64,000 nt of DNA from Rhodanobacteraceae bacterium (GCA_024234055.1 JACKOW010000001.1:350001-414000), one strand, 5' to 3'; counted from the stretch's first letter, positions 27,121-37,249 are shown. The notes: a model not told the origin generated them from the sequence alone. Program-made: numbers and translations.

Positions 27121-27586
27121 AGGGGCGCGATGCTACCCCAGCGCAGGCGAGCCCGGGCTCGGGGCTTTGAAGCGGTTGTCGGTTGTGGGTTGTCGGTTGT
27201 CAGAGAAAAGCAGGCGGGGCGCGGTACGAGCGACCTTGTGTCGCGATCTGCTGGTTGTGGGTTGTCGGTTGTTGGAGCAAGCCGCCACCGTGCGGTAGGA
27301 GCGACCTTGCGTCGCGACCGCCGTTCCGCCTGCCGCGGCGAAAACCGGGAACCGCGGCGGTTCGTGGTCAGAAGCAGGACGCAGGGAACGCGAAGGAAAA
27401 GCAGAGAGAACGCGGAGAAAGGCAGAATCAGCTTCTCTCCGCGTTCTTTGCGGATCTCGGCGTTCTCTGCGTTGGCGCTTTTGCTGGCGGCGGATGCCGA
27501 GCCGGCGGTCGCGACACAAGGTCGCTCCTACAGGGCGCCGCGCCACTCTTGACCAGCAACCGACAACCGCCAACCCGCAACCCGCT
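27121..27586. repeat. 466-bp repeat island upstream of parA
   Basis: Contains heptanucleotide arrays of ggttgtc (27173-27200 and 27252-27272) and ccgacaa (27551-27585), family H half-sites (near 27234, 27296 and 27508), and an inverted pair related to family D (gaacgcgaaggaaaagcaga and ctccgcgttctttgcg, about 27370-27475). The parA promoter must lie within or beyond this; none was identified. No gene seen. Confidence 0.8.
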
Positions 27587-27784
27587 CTACCGGGGCGGGC
27601 CGCGCAACACCCGTGCCGGCAGCATCAGGATCGAATGCAGCAGCTCGAAGACGCTGCCGACAGCAATCCCGACCAGCCGGAAGGGCAGGCTCAGCAGCCA
27701 GACGAAGGGATAGAGCACCAGCGCCAGAAGCGCCAGCGGCCAGCACACGATCAACAGCAACAGCCAGAGCAGAAATCCAGTCAT
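27587..27784 (-). CDS. Small two-helix membrane protein
   Basis: A 65-aa very hydrophobic protein: two membrane segments (about residues 3-24, GFLLWLLLLIVCWPLAL, and 26-44) and a short basic tail (LMLPARVLRGPPR). It lies between prlC and parA on the same strand. No clear ribosome site precedes the ATG. Codon use looks ordinary. Family and function not recognised. Confidence 0.6.
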   Translation of the reverse strand: MTGFLLWLLLLIVCWPLALLALVLYPFVWLLSLPFRLVGIAVGSVFELLHSILMLPARVLRGPPR

Positions 27785-27858
27785 GACCAGATCATGGGGG
27801 CGTGAGGACCAGATCTCAATCAGGCTGGAAGTCACGTGGCCCGCTGCGCGGACAACGT

Positions 27859-27921
27859 GACCAGCAACCAGCAACCAGCAACCAGCAACCAGCAACCAGC
27901 AACCGACAACCAACAACCAGC
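27859..27921. repeat. Heptanucleotide array (ccagcaa, about 8 units)
   Basis: Five or six perfect ccagcaa units followed by ccgacaa and ccaacaa variants, ending 9 bp short of the prlC stop. The unit matches the arrays near 22010, 27551 and 45026. Confidence 0.9.
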
Positions 27922-27930
27922 CCGAAGGGC

Positions 27931-29967
27931 TCAAGCGGCCAGGCCGTAGCTCTGCAGCAGCGCATCGACCTCGGGTTCGCGGCCGCGGAAGGCGGTGAAG
28001 GAACTCAGGGCCGGGCGCGAGCCGCCGACGGCCAGCACCTCGCGGCGGAAGCGCAGCCCGGTGTCGGCATCGAGGATGCCAGCGGCCTCGAAGGCCGCGT
28101 AGGCATCGGCCGAGAGCACCTCGGCCCACAGATAGCTGTAGTAGCCGGCGGCATAGCCACCGGCGAAGACATGGCCGAAGCTCATCGGAAAGCGATGCCA
28201 GCTCGGCGGGCGCAGCACGGAGACTTCGGCACGGATCTGCTCCAGCAGCTCCAGCACCCGGGCGCCCTGACCGGGTTCGAATTCCAGATGCAGACGGAAA
28301 TCGAAAAGTCCGAATTCCAGCTGGCGCACCAGGAACAGCCCGGCATGGAAGTGGCGCGTGGCCAGCAGGCGCTGGTACAGATCCTCAGGCATCTGCGCGC
28401 CGGTGTCGACATGGGCGGTGATGCGATCCAGGCCCACGCGAGTCCAGCAAAAGTTCTCCATGAACTGGCTGGGCAGTTCCACCGCATCCCATTCCACGCC
28501 ACTGATGCCGGAGACGCCGCGGGCTTCGACTTCGGTGAGCATGTGGTGCAGGCCATGACCGAACTCGTGGAACAGGGTGGTGACATCGTCGTGGGTCAGC
28601 AGAGCAGGTTTGCCGCCGACCGGCGGCGCAAAATTGCAGGTGAGATAGGCCACTGGCCGCTCCAGACCTTCGCCGTGGCGGAAGCGGGTGCGGCAGACAT
28701 CCATCCAGGCGCCGCCGCGCTTCTTGGCGCGGGCGTAGGCATCGAGATAGAAGGCTGCCACCACACGCTCGTCGGCATCGACCAGCTCGTAGTAGCGCAC
28801 ATCGCCGTGCCACACCGGCACGCCGGCGCGCTCACGCGCGCGCACGCCGAAAAGACTCTCGGTCAGTTCGAATAGACCGGCCAGCACCCGCGGCAGCGGG
28901 AAATAGGGTTTGAGTTCCTCATCCGAAAGCTGGTAGCGCGCCAGCCGCAGCTTCTCGGACAAAAAAGGCACATCCCAGGGCTGCAGCTCGGCTATACCGT
29001 GCTCGCGACCGAATTCGGCCAGATCGGCCAGCTCACGTTCGGCGCCGGGTCGCGCGCGGGCGACGATGTCACGCAGGAAGCCGAGCACGCGATCCGGCGT
29101 CGGCGCCATCTTGGTAGCCAGTGACAGCAGCGCCGGATTGTCATAACCCAGCAGCTGCGCGGCCTCGTGGCGCAGCGCCATGATCTGCTCGATGCGTGGG
29201 CCGTTGTCGAACTGACCTGCCTGCGGGCCCTGATCCGAAGCCCGCGTGCCGAAAGCCTGATAGGCCTCGAAGCGTAGATTGCGATCCTCGGCATAGGTGA
29301 TGACGGCGTTGTAGACGGGAAACTGCAGCGTCAGCGCATGGCCGTCCAGATCATGGTCCTTGGCGGCCTGCGCCAGCAGCGCGCGTTCGGACTCTGGAAT
29401 GCCGATCAGCTCCTCGGCCTTGAGCGGACGCACATAGGCATCGGTGGCATCCATCACGGCCTGCTCGAAGGCGGTTTCCAGTTGCGCCAGCTCCCGCGAG
29501 ATTTCACGGAATCGGGTGCGCGCAGGCTCTTCCAGGGCCACGCCGGAGAGCTCGAAGTCGCGCAATTCGTGCTCGATGACCGCTTTCTGATCGGCGCGCA
29601 GCGATTCAAATTCAGCGGAATCGCGCAGGCGCTTGAGCGCTTCGAACAGGCCGCGGTGCTGTCCCAACTCACTGCTGAAATCGGTGATCCGGTCCAGCGC
29701 CTGCTGATAGACCTCGCGCAGGGGCTCGGAATCGGCGACCGAATGCAGATGGGTCACCGGACCCCAGGCCTGTTCCAATGCGGCTTCCTCGGCCTCCAGC
29801 GGCGCCATCAGCGTATCCCACGTGGGCGCGTCGGTGGCAGCAGCCACCAGCTCTTCCACCCGTGCGCGATAGCGCGACAGGCAGGCGTCGACCGCGGGCA
29901 GTACCTGCTCGGGCTGGATACGGTCAAAAGCGGGGAGGGCGAGGTTTTCGAGCAGCGGGTTGGTCAT
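27931..29967 (-). CDS. prlC: Oligopeptidase A (M3 metallopeptidase)
   Basis: A 678-aa thimet-type zinc oligopeptidase that degrades short peptides, including cleaved signal peptides, in the cytosol. The zinc site is HEFGH (in VTTLFHEFGHGLHHML), with the downstream glutamate in GVEWDAVELPSQFMEN. The family N-terminus NPLLENLALPAFDRI fixes the ATG at 29967; the frame is open to 30159, but that extension is Pro-rich and not conserved. Length is normal for PrlC. Confidence 0.96.
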   Translation of the reverse strand: MTNPLLENLALPAFDRIQPEQVLPAVDACLSRYRARVEELVAAATDAPTWDTLMAPLEAEEAALEQAWGPVTHLHSVADSEPLREVYQQALDRITDFSSELGQHRGLFEALKRLRDSAEFESLRADQKAVIEHELRDFELSGVALEEPARTRFREISRELAQLETAFEQAVMDATDAYVRPLKAEELIGIPESERALLAQAAKDHDLDGHALTLQFPVYNAVITYAEDRNLRFEAYQAFGTRASDQGPQAGQFDNGPRIEQIMALRHEAAQLLGYDNPALLSLATKMAPTPDRVLGFLRDIVARARPGAERELADLAEFGREHGIAELQPWDVPFLSEKLRLARYQLSDEELKPYFPLPRVLAGLFELTESLFGVRARERAGVPVWHGDVRYYELVDADERVVAAFYLDAYARAKKRGGAWMDVCRTRFRHGEGLERPVAYLTCNFAPPVGGKPALLTHDDVTTLFHEFGHGLHHMLTEVEARGVSGISGVEWDAVELPSQFMENFCWTRVGLDRITAHVDTGAQMPEDLYQRLLATRHFHAGLFLVRQLEFGLFDFRLHLEFEPGQGARVLELLEQIRAEVSVLRPPSWHRFPMSFGHVFAGGYAAGYYSYLWAEVLSADAYAAFEAAGILDADTGLRFRREVLAVGGSRPALSSFTAFRGREPEVDALLQSYGLAA

Positions 29968-30059
29968 GGGCGGCGTCAGGTCAGAAGATCGATCGAGTCT
30001 ATCTGAGGGCGGTTGCAGCGGAGGGCAAGGGGGCTTTGGGTTGCTGGTGGTCGGTGTTG

Positions 30060-30240
30060 GAAATGCCGGGGCACGGGGAGGCGGGGCACGGGTGAGCGGG
30101 GGCAAGAGACAGCGGGGCGGCATTGCTCTTGTGAGTCCAGACTGGTCTGGACGATTCATGGGTAGTGGCCCCGGGTGCGCTGCGCTTACCCGGGCTACGT
30201 GCTTTTCCCGTGCCCCGTGCCCCGTGCCCCTTGCCCCGTG
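30060..30240. repeat. Heptanucleotide blocks (ggggcac / ccccgtg)
   Basis: Short ggggcac units near 30068-30095 and four ccccgtg-type units at about 30207-30240. The latter lie inside the 3' end of the transglutaminase gene. Confidence 0.75.
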
Positions 30241-31139
30241 GCGCCCCCTTCCTCGTGCCCCGGCTCCAACGGCCTCACCGTGACCCGCTGCTCGCTGTGC
30301 TGCTCGCCGGCGCTGCGCAGGGCGCCCTTGATCGGCGAGACGTCGCTGTAATCGCGGCCGCGGGCAATCACGACGTGGTCGACGTCAGCGTACATGGCGT
30401 TGGTAGGGTCGTATTCGATCCAGCCCATCTGCAGTCCACACCAGAACTGCACCCAGGCGTGCATGGCGTCGGCGCCTTCCAGCCGTGGTTTGCCCGGGGG
30501 CGGGTTGGTGCGCAGGAAGCCGCTGACGTAGCCTGCCGGTATGCCGATGCTGCGCAGGGCGCCGATCATGATGTGGGCGTAGTCCTGGCAGACGCCGTGG
30601 CGCTGGCTGAAAGCCTCCAGCGCCGGGGTGTCCACGGTGGTGGCCTCCGGGTCGAAACGCATGTCGCGATGCAGCGCCCTGCCGATGGCGATCGCGCCAT
30701 CGAGCACACTGCGGTCCGGTGCGCTGTGAGCCTGAGCGTAGCGTTGAAACTGCGGATGCGGTGCCACCCGGGCAGAAGCACCCAGAAAGTGATGGGGCGC
30801 CTCGGCAGCCAGCGAATCCACGGCGCTGATCTGGGCGGGCAGATCGGACAGCGTCGGCGAGCTATCCGGCGGCACCGCAAGCCCGCGGCGTTCGACCTGC
30901 GCCTTCAAGTCCATTCTCACTTCGCTTTCGCTGCTGGCATAAGCGATTTCCAGCACCCGATTGCCGAAGAAGTCGACAAACTCGCGGCGCTCGGCAGGCA
31001 CTGGGGTCACGGTCACGTCGGCGGCGCTGACCGTCTGCCGGGGATCGAGATCCCGCGGGCACAGGCGCAGCAGATAGCGCGCATGGTCGGCGCAATGCGG
31101 ATAGCGGTTGCGGATGCTGAGTTCGATGTCATAGCGCAT
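30195..31139 (-). CDS. Transglutaminase-like cysteine protease-fold protein
   Basis: A 314-aa cytosolic protein (no signal peptide) with a bacterial transglutaminase N-terminal beta domain and a core. The triad is visible: Cys near residue 184 (HGVCQDYAH), His near 226 (DAMHAWVQF) and Asp near 243 (IEYDPTN). The last about 20 residues (EEGGATGQGARGTGHGKST) are encoded by a heptanucleotide repeat and look like a repeat-driven extension. It follows the ATP-grasp/alpha-E gene and belongs with it and the DUF2126 gene to a conserved set predicted to make or cleave peptide-like bonds. Confidence 0.9.
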   Translation of the reverse strand: MRYDIELSIRNRYPHCADHARYLLRLCPRDLDPRQTVSAADVTVTPVPAERREFVDFFGNRVLEIAYASSESEVRMDLKAQVERRGLAVPPDSSPTLSDLPAQISAVDSLAAEAPHHFLGASARVAPHPQFQRYAQAHSAPDRSVLDGAIAIGRALHRDMRFDPEATTVDTPALEAFSQRHGVCQDYAHIMIGALRSIGIPAGYVSGFLRTNPPPGKPRLEGADAMHAWVQFWCGLQMGWIEYDPTNAMYADVDHVVIARGRDYSDVSPIKGALRSAGEQHSEQRVTVRPLEPGHEEGGATGQGARGTGHGKST

Positions 31140-31229
31140 GGCTGGCCGATGGACTCCTGCAAATGACCTGAACAGATCGGGTGTTGCGATGTCGTTGCTC
31201 CCGCCGGGGTCTGTCGTGCCGATCGGGGC

Positions 31230-33623
31230 TCAGCGCAGATAGGCGCTGGTCAGCGCGCTCGAGACCTGGCTGAGTTCCAGCCAGATGCCGCGCAAGGCGC
31301 CCGCATCGAGGGTGTGAGCATGATGTGCCCGCAGGCTGCGCCTCAGGCCCTGGGTCAGTGTGCGCAGCGGCGCATGGGCGATGGCCGCGGCGGCCGGCAG
31401 CAACTGCACCTGCTCATGAATCTGATCCAGCTGGCTGCGCAGTGAGCGCGGATTGAGTTCGTCCAGCGCCAGCAGATCGATGACCGACTCGCGACTGATG
31501 GCCACCCCGTAGTGACGCCGGTGCACCATGATGCTGTCGGCCACCTCCAGTGCCAGATGCAAACCGCCATGGCGTGCATCGGGCTCGGCGAACTCGGCCA
31601 GCAGGTTGGCGGCTCCCAGCGCCCGCTCCAGCGCCCTGCCCAGGCTCAGAAAACGCCAGCCGGTATAGCGGTACATGTTTTCGTGGATCAGGCCGGAGAG
31701 TCCGGAGATCTTGCGCAGCAGCACACCCATGGCGCGGGCACCATCCTCGCCGGGCTGGGCGGCGGGGCGCAGCTGTGCCACGGTCTTGCCCAGGTCTTTC
31801 AATGCCAGCCAGGCGTCCACCGACAGCCGATCGCGCACCTGGCCGGCGCAGTGCCTGGCCGAGTTCAGCGCCTGGCCCATGGCGTCGGGCACGGTTTCCT
31901 CCATGCGCATGCCCAGGCGTTCAACGAAACCCTCCAGCTGCGGTAGCAGCGGATGCGGTTCGCGTCCCGACTCTGCCAGGCGCAAATGATAGGCGCGGGC
32001 CAGACGCGCCGATCCCTCGAAGCGCTCGATGTAGCGTCCCAGCCAGTACAGGTTGTCAGCGGCCCGCGTCGGCAGGGCAATGGACTGCAGCCCCTGCGTC
32101 ACCTCGGCACCGCCGCGGCTGTCGTCGAATTCAGCCGGATCGCGGCTCACGATCCAGACATCGGCGGCCGAACCGCCGCGCTGCATGGCGATCGAGGTGG
32201 CATCGGGGGAGTGCGCGATCCGGGCAAAGCCACCCGGCATCACCGTCCAGCCCTGCGCCGTGCGCGCCAGGAATACGCGCAGACTCATCGGCCGCGGCAC
32301 CAGACGACCGTCTTCGAAGGCCGGCGTCGTCGACAGCGTCAGCGCCTCCTGGCCGACCAGCTGGGCCCCGTTCTGGTCGATCCACCGCTGCAGATCTGCT
32401 TCATTCGGTTCCACCCAGCGACCACCGATGGCGGTCTGCGCATCGACCTCGAAAGGCAGTCGTGTGGACCAGGCCGAACCGATGATCATGCGCTCTGCCT
32501 GGCGCTTGACCAGCTCCCGCTCGGGCGCATGCCCGCACCACCAGGTGGCGATATTGGGCAGGGTCAGCGGCGTGCCGTTGAGCTGCTCGGCGATGCGCGG
32601 AATGAAGGCCAGCAAGGCCCGGGCTTCGAGCACGCCGCTGCCCAGGGCATTGAGCAGATCGACGCCGCCGGCGCGCAGCGCGCCCAGCAGGCCGGTGGTG
32701 CCCAGCCGCGATTGCTCCTTGAGTTCCAGCGGATCGGCCCAGGCCGCATCCAGACGCCGCCACAGCACCTCGATCGGCTGCAGGCCGGCCACTGTCCGCA
32801 CCAGCAGTCGGCCGTCGCGCACGGCCAGATCTTCACCTTCGAGCAGCAGGATGCCGAGGTAACGGGCGATGTAGGCCTGTTCGAAATAGGTGTCGTTGAG
32901 CGGACCCGGCGTGAGCATGCCGATCAGGCTCTGTGGATCCTGCCTCAGCCCTTCCAGCGCCGCTCGGAAATCGCGGAAGAAGGCCGACAGATGGCGCACT
33001 CGGGATTGATCATAGATGTCGGCGTAGACGCGCTTGGTCGCGATCCGGTTTTCCAGCGCGAAGCCGGCGCCCGATGGCGCCTGGGTGCGGTCACCGAGCA
33101 CCCACCAGCGTCCCCGCGGGCCGCGGCCGATGTCAAAGGCGATGAAGTGCAGATAGTGGCCCGAACGCGGCCTGACACCCACCAGTGGCCGCAACCATTC
33201 CGGGTTGCCAGCGATCAACTCGGCCGGCAGATGGCCACCGCGCACGAGTTGCTGGTCGCCGTAGAGATCGGCAGCAATGCGCTCCAGCACATCAGCTCTT
33301 TCGATCAGGCCGGCGCAGATGCCGGCCCACTCCTGACTGTCGATGACCACCGGCATATGACTGAGCGGCCAGTCGCGTTCGGCATTGACCTGCTGGTCAT
33401 ACTGGCGGAAGAACACGCCCGCGTCCTGCAGATAGCGGTCGCCGCGCAGCATGCGTTCCTGCAGTTGCCCGGGCGACAGTTGCACGATCTGCGTCAGCAA
33501 ACGATCCCAGGCAGGACGCATCTGACCCTGGCCGTCCAGCAGTTCGTCGGATACCCCCGCCGGAGGGCGATAAGCGGCCAGTAGTCTGGCCAGATCACTG
33601 CCGACCGGGACCTCAACCGTCAT
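31230..33623 (-). CDS. Fused circularly permuted ATP-grasp and alpha-E domain protein
   Basis: A 797-aa fusion. Residues about 1-480 form the circularly permuted ATP-grasp (DUF404/DUF407, COG2308) with YLQDAGVFFRQY, RVYADIYDQSRVRHLSAFFRD-type and MLTPGPLNDTYFEQAY segments. Residues about 490-790 form the helical alpha-E domain (DUF403, COG2307), starting LPTRAADNLYWLGRYIERFE. In many genomes these are separate genes. ATP-grasp enzymes ligate a carboxylate to an amine, so this is the predicted synthetase of the cluster. The substrate is unknown. The 125-bp gap to the DUF2126 gene holds nothing recognisable. Confidence 0.9.
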   Translation of the reverse strand: MTVEVPVGSDLARLLAAYRPPAGVSDELLDGQGQMRPAWDRLLTQIVQLSPGQLQERMLRGDRYLQDAGVFFRQYDQQVNAERDWPLSHMPVVIDSQEWAGICAGLIERADVLERIAADLYGDQQLVRGGHLPAELIAGNPEWLRPLVGVRPRSGHYLHFIAFDIGRGPRGRWWVLGDRTQAPSGAGFALENRIATKRVYADIYDQSRVRHLSAFFRDFRAALEGLRQDPQSLIGMLTPGPLNDTYFEQAYIARYLGILLLEGEDLAVRDGRLLVRTVAGLQPIEVLWRRLDAAWADPLELKEQSRLGTTGLLGALRAGGVDLLNALGSGVLEARALLAFIPRIAEQLNGTPLTLPNIATWWCGHAPERELVKRQAERMIIGSAWSTRLPFEVDAQTAIGGRWVEPNEADLQRWIDQNGAQLVGQEALTLSTTPAFEDGRLVPRPMSLRVFLARTAQGWTVMPGGFARIAHSPDATSIAMQRGGSAADVWIVSRDPAEFDDSRGGAEVTQGLQSIALPTRAADNLYWLGRYIERFEGSARLARAYHLRLAESGREPHPLLPQLEGFVERLGMRMEETVPDAMGQALNSARHCAGQVRDRLSVDAWLALKDLGKTVAQLRPAAQPGEDGARAMGVLLRKISGLSGLIHENMYRYTGWRFLSLGRALERALGAANLLAEFAEPDARHGGLHLALEVADSIMVHRRHYGVAISRESVIDLLALDELNPRSLRSQLDQIHEQVQLLPAAAAIAHAPLRTLTQGLRRSLRAHHAHTLDAGALRGIWLELSQVSSALTSAYLR

Positions 33624-33748
33624 CAGCCGCGCTCAACCAGATGGCGTGTCGAGGACAGCGCTGCAGGTACTCGCCATGGATTCGCCATTCCTCCTCCTCG
33701 CGCTTCGGTACCCCGACAGGCCGCCGCCATCGACCGATGTCAAGGTCC

Positions 33749-36700
33749 TCAGACGCCGGCCGGACGCCTCAGGTCCAGCGTCATCGGAAACTCCGGATGC
33801 GGCAATTCCGGTATGTCCGCATACCAGCCCGGGGTGTGCCCATTGGCCTCGAACCGGGCCAGCCGCCGCGCCTCGGCTTCGTTGCTGTTGACCGGGAAGG
33901 TCTCGTAGTTGCGCCCGCCCGGATGGGCCACATGATAGACGCAGCCACCGATGGCGCGACCGCTCCAGGTGTCAAAGATGTCCAAGGTCAGTGGCGCGTG
34001 CACCGGCACCACCGGATGCAGCGACATGGCCGGCTGCCAGGCCTTGTAGCGCACCGCGCCCACTGACACGCCGCCGGTGCGGGTGCGGTTCAGCGGCACC
34101 TGACGGCGGTTGCAGTAGACCCGGTAGCGTTCGCTGTCCGTGGTGGTGAGCTTGACCTGCAGGCGCTCGACCGAGGAATCGGTGTAGCGCACCGTGCCGC
34201 CGATGGCCCCGGTTTCGCCGAGCACATGCCAGGGTTCGAGGGCCTGACGCAGTTCCAGGTGCACGCCCTGATAGTCGACCGCGCCGCAGAAGGGGAAGCG
34301 GAATTCGGCCTGGGCTTCGAACCAGTCCGGCTGAAAGGGAAAGCCGTGTGCGCGAAGATCATCGAGCACGTCGAGGAAATCCTCCCAGACGAAGTGCGGC
34401 AGCATGAAGCGATCGTGCAGCACCGTGCCCCAACGGGTCAGCCGTCCACCGAGGGGCGATTGCCACATGCGGGCAATCAGCGCCCGGATCAGCAACTGCT
34501 GGGCCAGACTCATGCGCGGATTGGGTGGCATCTCGAAACCGCGGAACTCGACCAGGCCCAGGCGCCCGGTGGGACCATCGGGCGAATACAGCTTGTCGAT
34601 GCAGATCTCGGAGCGATGGGTGTTGCCAGTGACATCGGTCAGCAGATTGCGCAGCAGGCGGTCGACCAGCCACGGTGCCGGCGGCAGGCCTTCGCCAGGA
34701 CGTGGAATCTGCGCCAGCGCGATTTCCAGCTCGTACAGCGAGTCGTGTCTGGCCTCGTCGATGCGCGGCGCCTGGCTGGTCGGACCGATGAACAGGCCGG
34801 AGAACAGGTAGGACAGGCTGGGGTGGCGCTGCCAGTGCAGGATCAGGCTGCGCAGCAGATCCGGACGACGCAGGAAGGGACTGTCCAGCGGCGTGGCGCC
34901 ACCGACCACGACATGATTGCCGCCGCCGGTGCCGGTGTGGCGGCCGTCGATCATGAACTTGTCGGCGCCCATTCGGATCTGCCGGGCTTCCTCGTAGACG
35001 GCCTCGGTGGTGGACACGCACTCTTCCCAACTGGCGGCCGGGTGGATGTTGACCTCGATGACGCCGGGGTCGGGCGCCACCCGGATCACGTTCAGGCGCG
35101 GATCCTGCGGCGGACCGTATCCCTCGATATGTACGGGCACCCCAAGGCGGGCCGCCGACAGTTCGGCCGCGGCGACCAGTTCCAGATAGTCCTCCAGACG
35201 CTCGACCGGCGGCATGAACACACACAGCCGACCATCCCGTGGTTCAACTGTGAGCGCGGTGCGCACGGCGCCGCCGATCTCGGTATTCAGTTCCTGCTCG
35301 TTGCGGGTCTGGGTGACTTCGGACTCGGTGAACTGGGCGCGTGCCTGCGCCGGCTGCCCGTGCTGCAGCGGCACGACGCCGGGGGCGTTGGCGTACTCCG
35401 GCAGTTCGCCGCGCGGTACCGCCGGATCCAGGGTTTCGATGTGCGGATACTTCGACGGCGGCACATAGGGCAGAGCACCCAGCGGCAGCCGGTAGCCGAC
35501 CGGGCTGTCGCCCGGCGCCAGAAACAGGTGGCCACGGCGCAGCGTCCAGCGCTGTGAGCGCCAGCGTCGGCCCTGACTGCGCGACTGCCAGCGCTGCACC
35601 GGCAACACATACCCGGCAGGATCATTGAGGCCGCGCTCGAACACCCGAGCCATGCGCTTGCGTTCCTCCGGATCCTTGAGTCTGGAGTTCTGCGGATCGA
35701 CGTTTTCCGGCAGCTTGGCCTCCTTGAGCAGCCATTCGGCCGGATCTTCAAAAGCCGGCACCACGTATTCCTGTTCCAGCCCCAACTCATCGGCGATGCC
35801 GGTCAGCAGCGCCTGTGCCTGCGGCAAGCTTGCCTTGTGATCCTGCGTTTCCTCAGCGATCAATTCCGGGCGATGCCAGATCGGCTTGCCGTCGACGCGC
35901 CAGTACAGCGAAAAGGTCCAGCGTGGCAGCGTTTCTCCGGGATACCACTTGCCCTGTCCATAGTGCAGAAAACCACCGGGCGCGAAGCGCTGGCGCAGGC
36001 GCCGGATCATGCGGTCGGCAAAGCCGCGCTTGGTGGGACCCACCGCATCGATGTTCCACTCCGGCGATTCGAAATCGTCGATGGACACGAAGGTCGGTTC
36101 GCCACCCATGGTCAGGCGCACATCGCCGGCCTGCAAGGACTGGTCTACCTGCCGACCGAGCGCGTTCAGCCGCTCCCAGGACTCGTCGGAAAAGGGCTTG
36201 CTGATGCGCGGATGTTCGGCCACCCGGCGCACCTCCATGGCGAAGTCGAACTGGGTCTCGGCGAAGGTCATCGTGCCCGAGATCGGCGCGGCGTTGCGAT
36301 AGTGCGGCGTGGCCGCCAGCGGAATGTGGCTCTCGCCGGCGAGCAGCCCGGAGGTGGGATCGAGCCCGATCCAGCCGGCGCCGGGCAGATAGACCTCACA
36401 CCAGGCATGCAGATCGGTAAAGTCATGGTCGGTACCGGCCGGCCCGTCCAGCGCCACCAGATCCGGTTTGAGCTGAATCAGATAGCCCGAGACAAAACGC
36501 GCGGCAAAGCCATAGTGACGCAGGGCCTGCACCAGCAACCAGCTGGAGTCGCGGCAGGAGCCCTTGCCGGCGGTGAAGCTTTCCTCGGGCGTCTGCACGC
36601 CCGGTTCCATGCGGATCACATATTCCAGCATCCGCGACAGCGCGGCGTTCAGTCCGACCACGAAATCGACGCTGCGGATCTTGTCCCTGGGACGTTGTGC

Positions 36701-37096
36701 CTGGAGGAAGGCCTGGAACTGCGGCCCGGCCGCTTCGGGAGTGCGGTAGATCGACAGATCCGGCGCCAGATCCGCGGCATAGTCGAAAGGCCAGAACTCC
36801 GCCGCTTCCTCGACGAAGAAGTCAAAGGGGTTGTAGACCGTCATGTCGGCCAGCAGATCGACCTCGATCTTGAGTTCGGTCACCGGCTTGGGAAAGACAA
36901 AGCGCGCCAACCAGTTGCCGTAGGGGTCTTGCTGGTAGTTGACGAAGTGCTCGGCCGGCGACACCTTCAGCGAATGCGAGATCACCCGGGTGCGACTGTG
37001 CGGTGCCGGGCGCAGGCGGATGATCTGCGGGCCCAGGCTGACCGGACGGTCGTAGCGGTAGTGCGTGAGATGGTGGATCGCGGCTTGGATCGACAT
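33749..37096 (-). CDS. Transglutaminase-DUF2126 protein
   Basis: A 1115-aa protein and first gene of the cluster. A transglutaminase N-terminal beta domain (HHLTHYRYDRPVSLGPQIIR) is followed by a core with Cys near residue 181 (GKGSCRDSSWLL), His in DLHAWCEVY and Asp in GLDPTSG. From about residue 300 runs DUF2126 (LTMGGEPTFVSIDDFESPEW, DGRHTGTGGGNHVVVGGAT, GLVEFRGFEMPPNPRMSL), which has glutamine-synthetase/amidoligase-like motifs. The start is the Met before SIQAAIHH; 12 upstream codons are non-conserved. It is divergent from the patatin gene (153-bp gap). Confidence 0.93.
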   Translation of the reverse strand: MSIQAAIHHLTHYRYDRPVSLGPQIIRLRPAPHSRTRVISHSLKVSPAEHFVNYQQDPYGNWLARFVFPKPVTELKIEVDLLADMTVYNPFDFFVEEAAEFWPFDYAADLAPDLSIYRTPEAAGPQFQAFLQAQRPRDKIRSVDFVVGLNAALSRMLEYVIRMEPGVQTPEESFTAGKGSCRDSSWLLVQALRHYGFAARFVSGYLIQLKPDLVALDGPAGTDHDFTDLHAWCEVYLPGAGWIGLDPTSGLLAGESHIPLAATPHYRNAAPISGTMTFAETQFDFAMEVRRVAEHPRISKPFSDESWERLNALGRQVDQSLQAGDVRLTMGGEPTFVSIDDFESPEWNIDAVGPTKRGFADRMIRRLRQRFAPGGFLHYGQGKWYPGETLPRWTFSLYWRVDGKPIWHRPELIAEETQDHKASLPQAQALLTGIADELGLEQEYVVPAFEDPAEWLLKEAKLPENVDPQNSRLKDPEERKRMARVFERGLNDPAGYVLPVQRWQSRSQGRRWRSQRWTLRRGHLFLAPGDSPVGYRLPLGALPYVPPSKYPHIETLDPAVPRGELPEYANAPGVVPLQHGQPAQARAQFTESEVTQTRNEQELNTEIGGAVRTALTVEPRDGRLCVFMPPVERLEDYLELVAAAELSAARLGVPVHIEGYGPPQDPRLNVIRVAPDPGVIEVNIHPAASWEECVSTTEAVYEEARQIRMGADKFMIDGRHTGTGGGNHVVVGGATPLDSPFLRRPDLLRSLILHWQRHPSLSYLFSGLFIGPTSQAPRIDEARHDSLYELEIALAQIPRPGEGLPPAPWLVDRLLRNLLTDVTGNTHRSEICIDKLYSPDGPTGRLGLVEFRGFEMPPNPRMSLAQQLLIRALIARMWQSPLGGRLTRWGTVLHDRFMLPHFVWEDFLDVLDDLRAHGFPFQPDWFEAQAEFRFPFCGAVDYQGVHLELRQALEPWHVLGETGAIGGTVRYTDSSVERLQVKLTTTDSERYRVYCNRRQVPLNRTRTGGVSVGAVRYKAWQPAMSLHPVVPVHAPLTLDIFDTWSGRAIGGCVYHVAHPGGRNYETFPVNSNEAEARRLARFEANGHTPGWYADIPELPHPEFPMTLDLRRPAGV

Positions 37097-37249
37097 GGGG
37101 GGCGGGCTTCCCGAGGCAGTGCCGCACTGCAATCGGCGGCTTGGGCCCTAGGGTAGCAGGCGGCCTGCCGAGTCGATGGTCGAAGCTCGCTTGGCAGTCG
37201 CCTGCCGAAGGTCCTTGCCGGCAACAGCGGCATTCACCACACTTCGAGC

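Noticed and set aside
24859..27586. Canonical parS centromere sites near parAB
   Set aside because: No cacgtg-centred palindrome of the parS type was found in the spacers around these genes.
31953..33584. A 543-aa open frame antisense to the ATP-grasp/alpha-E gene
   Set aside because: Shadow frame; the opposite strand has strong domain matches throughout.
35837..37156. A 439-aa open frame antisense to the transglutaminase-DUF2126 gene
   Set aside because: Shadow frame of a high-GC gene, with no domain of its own.
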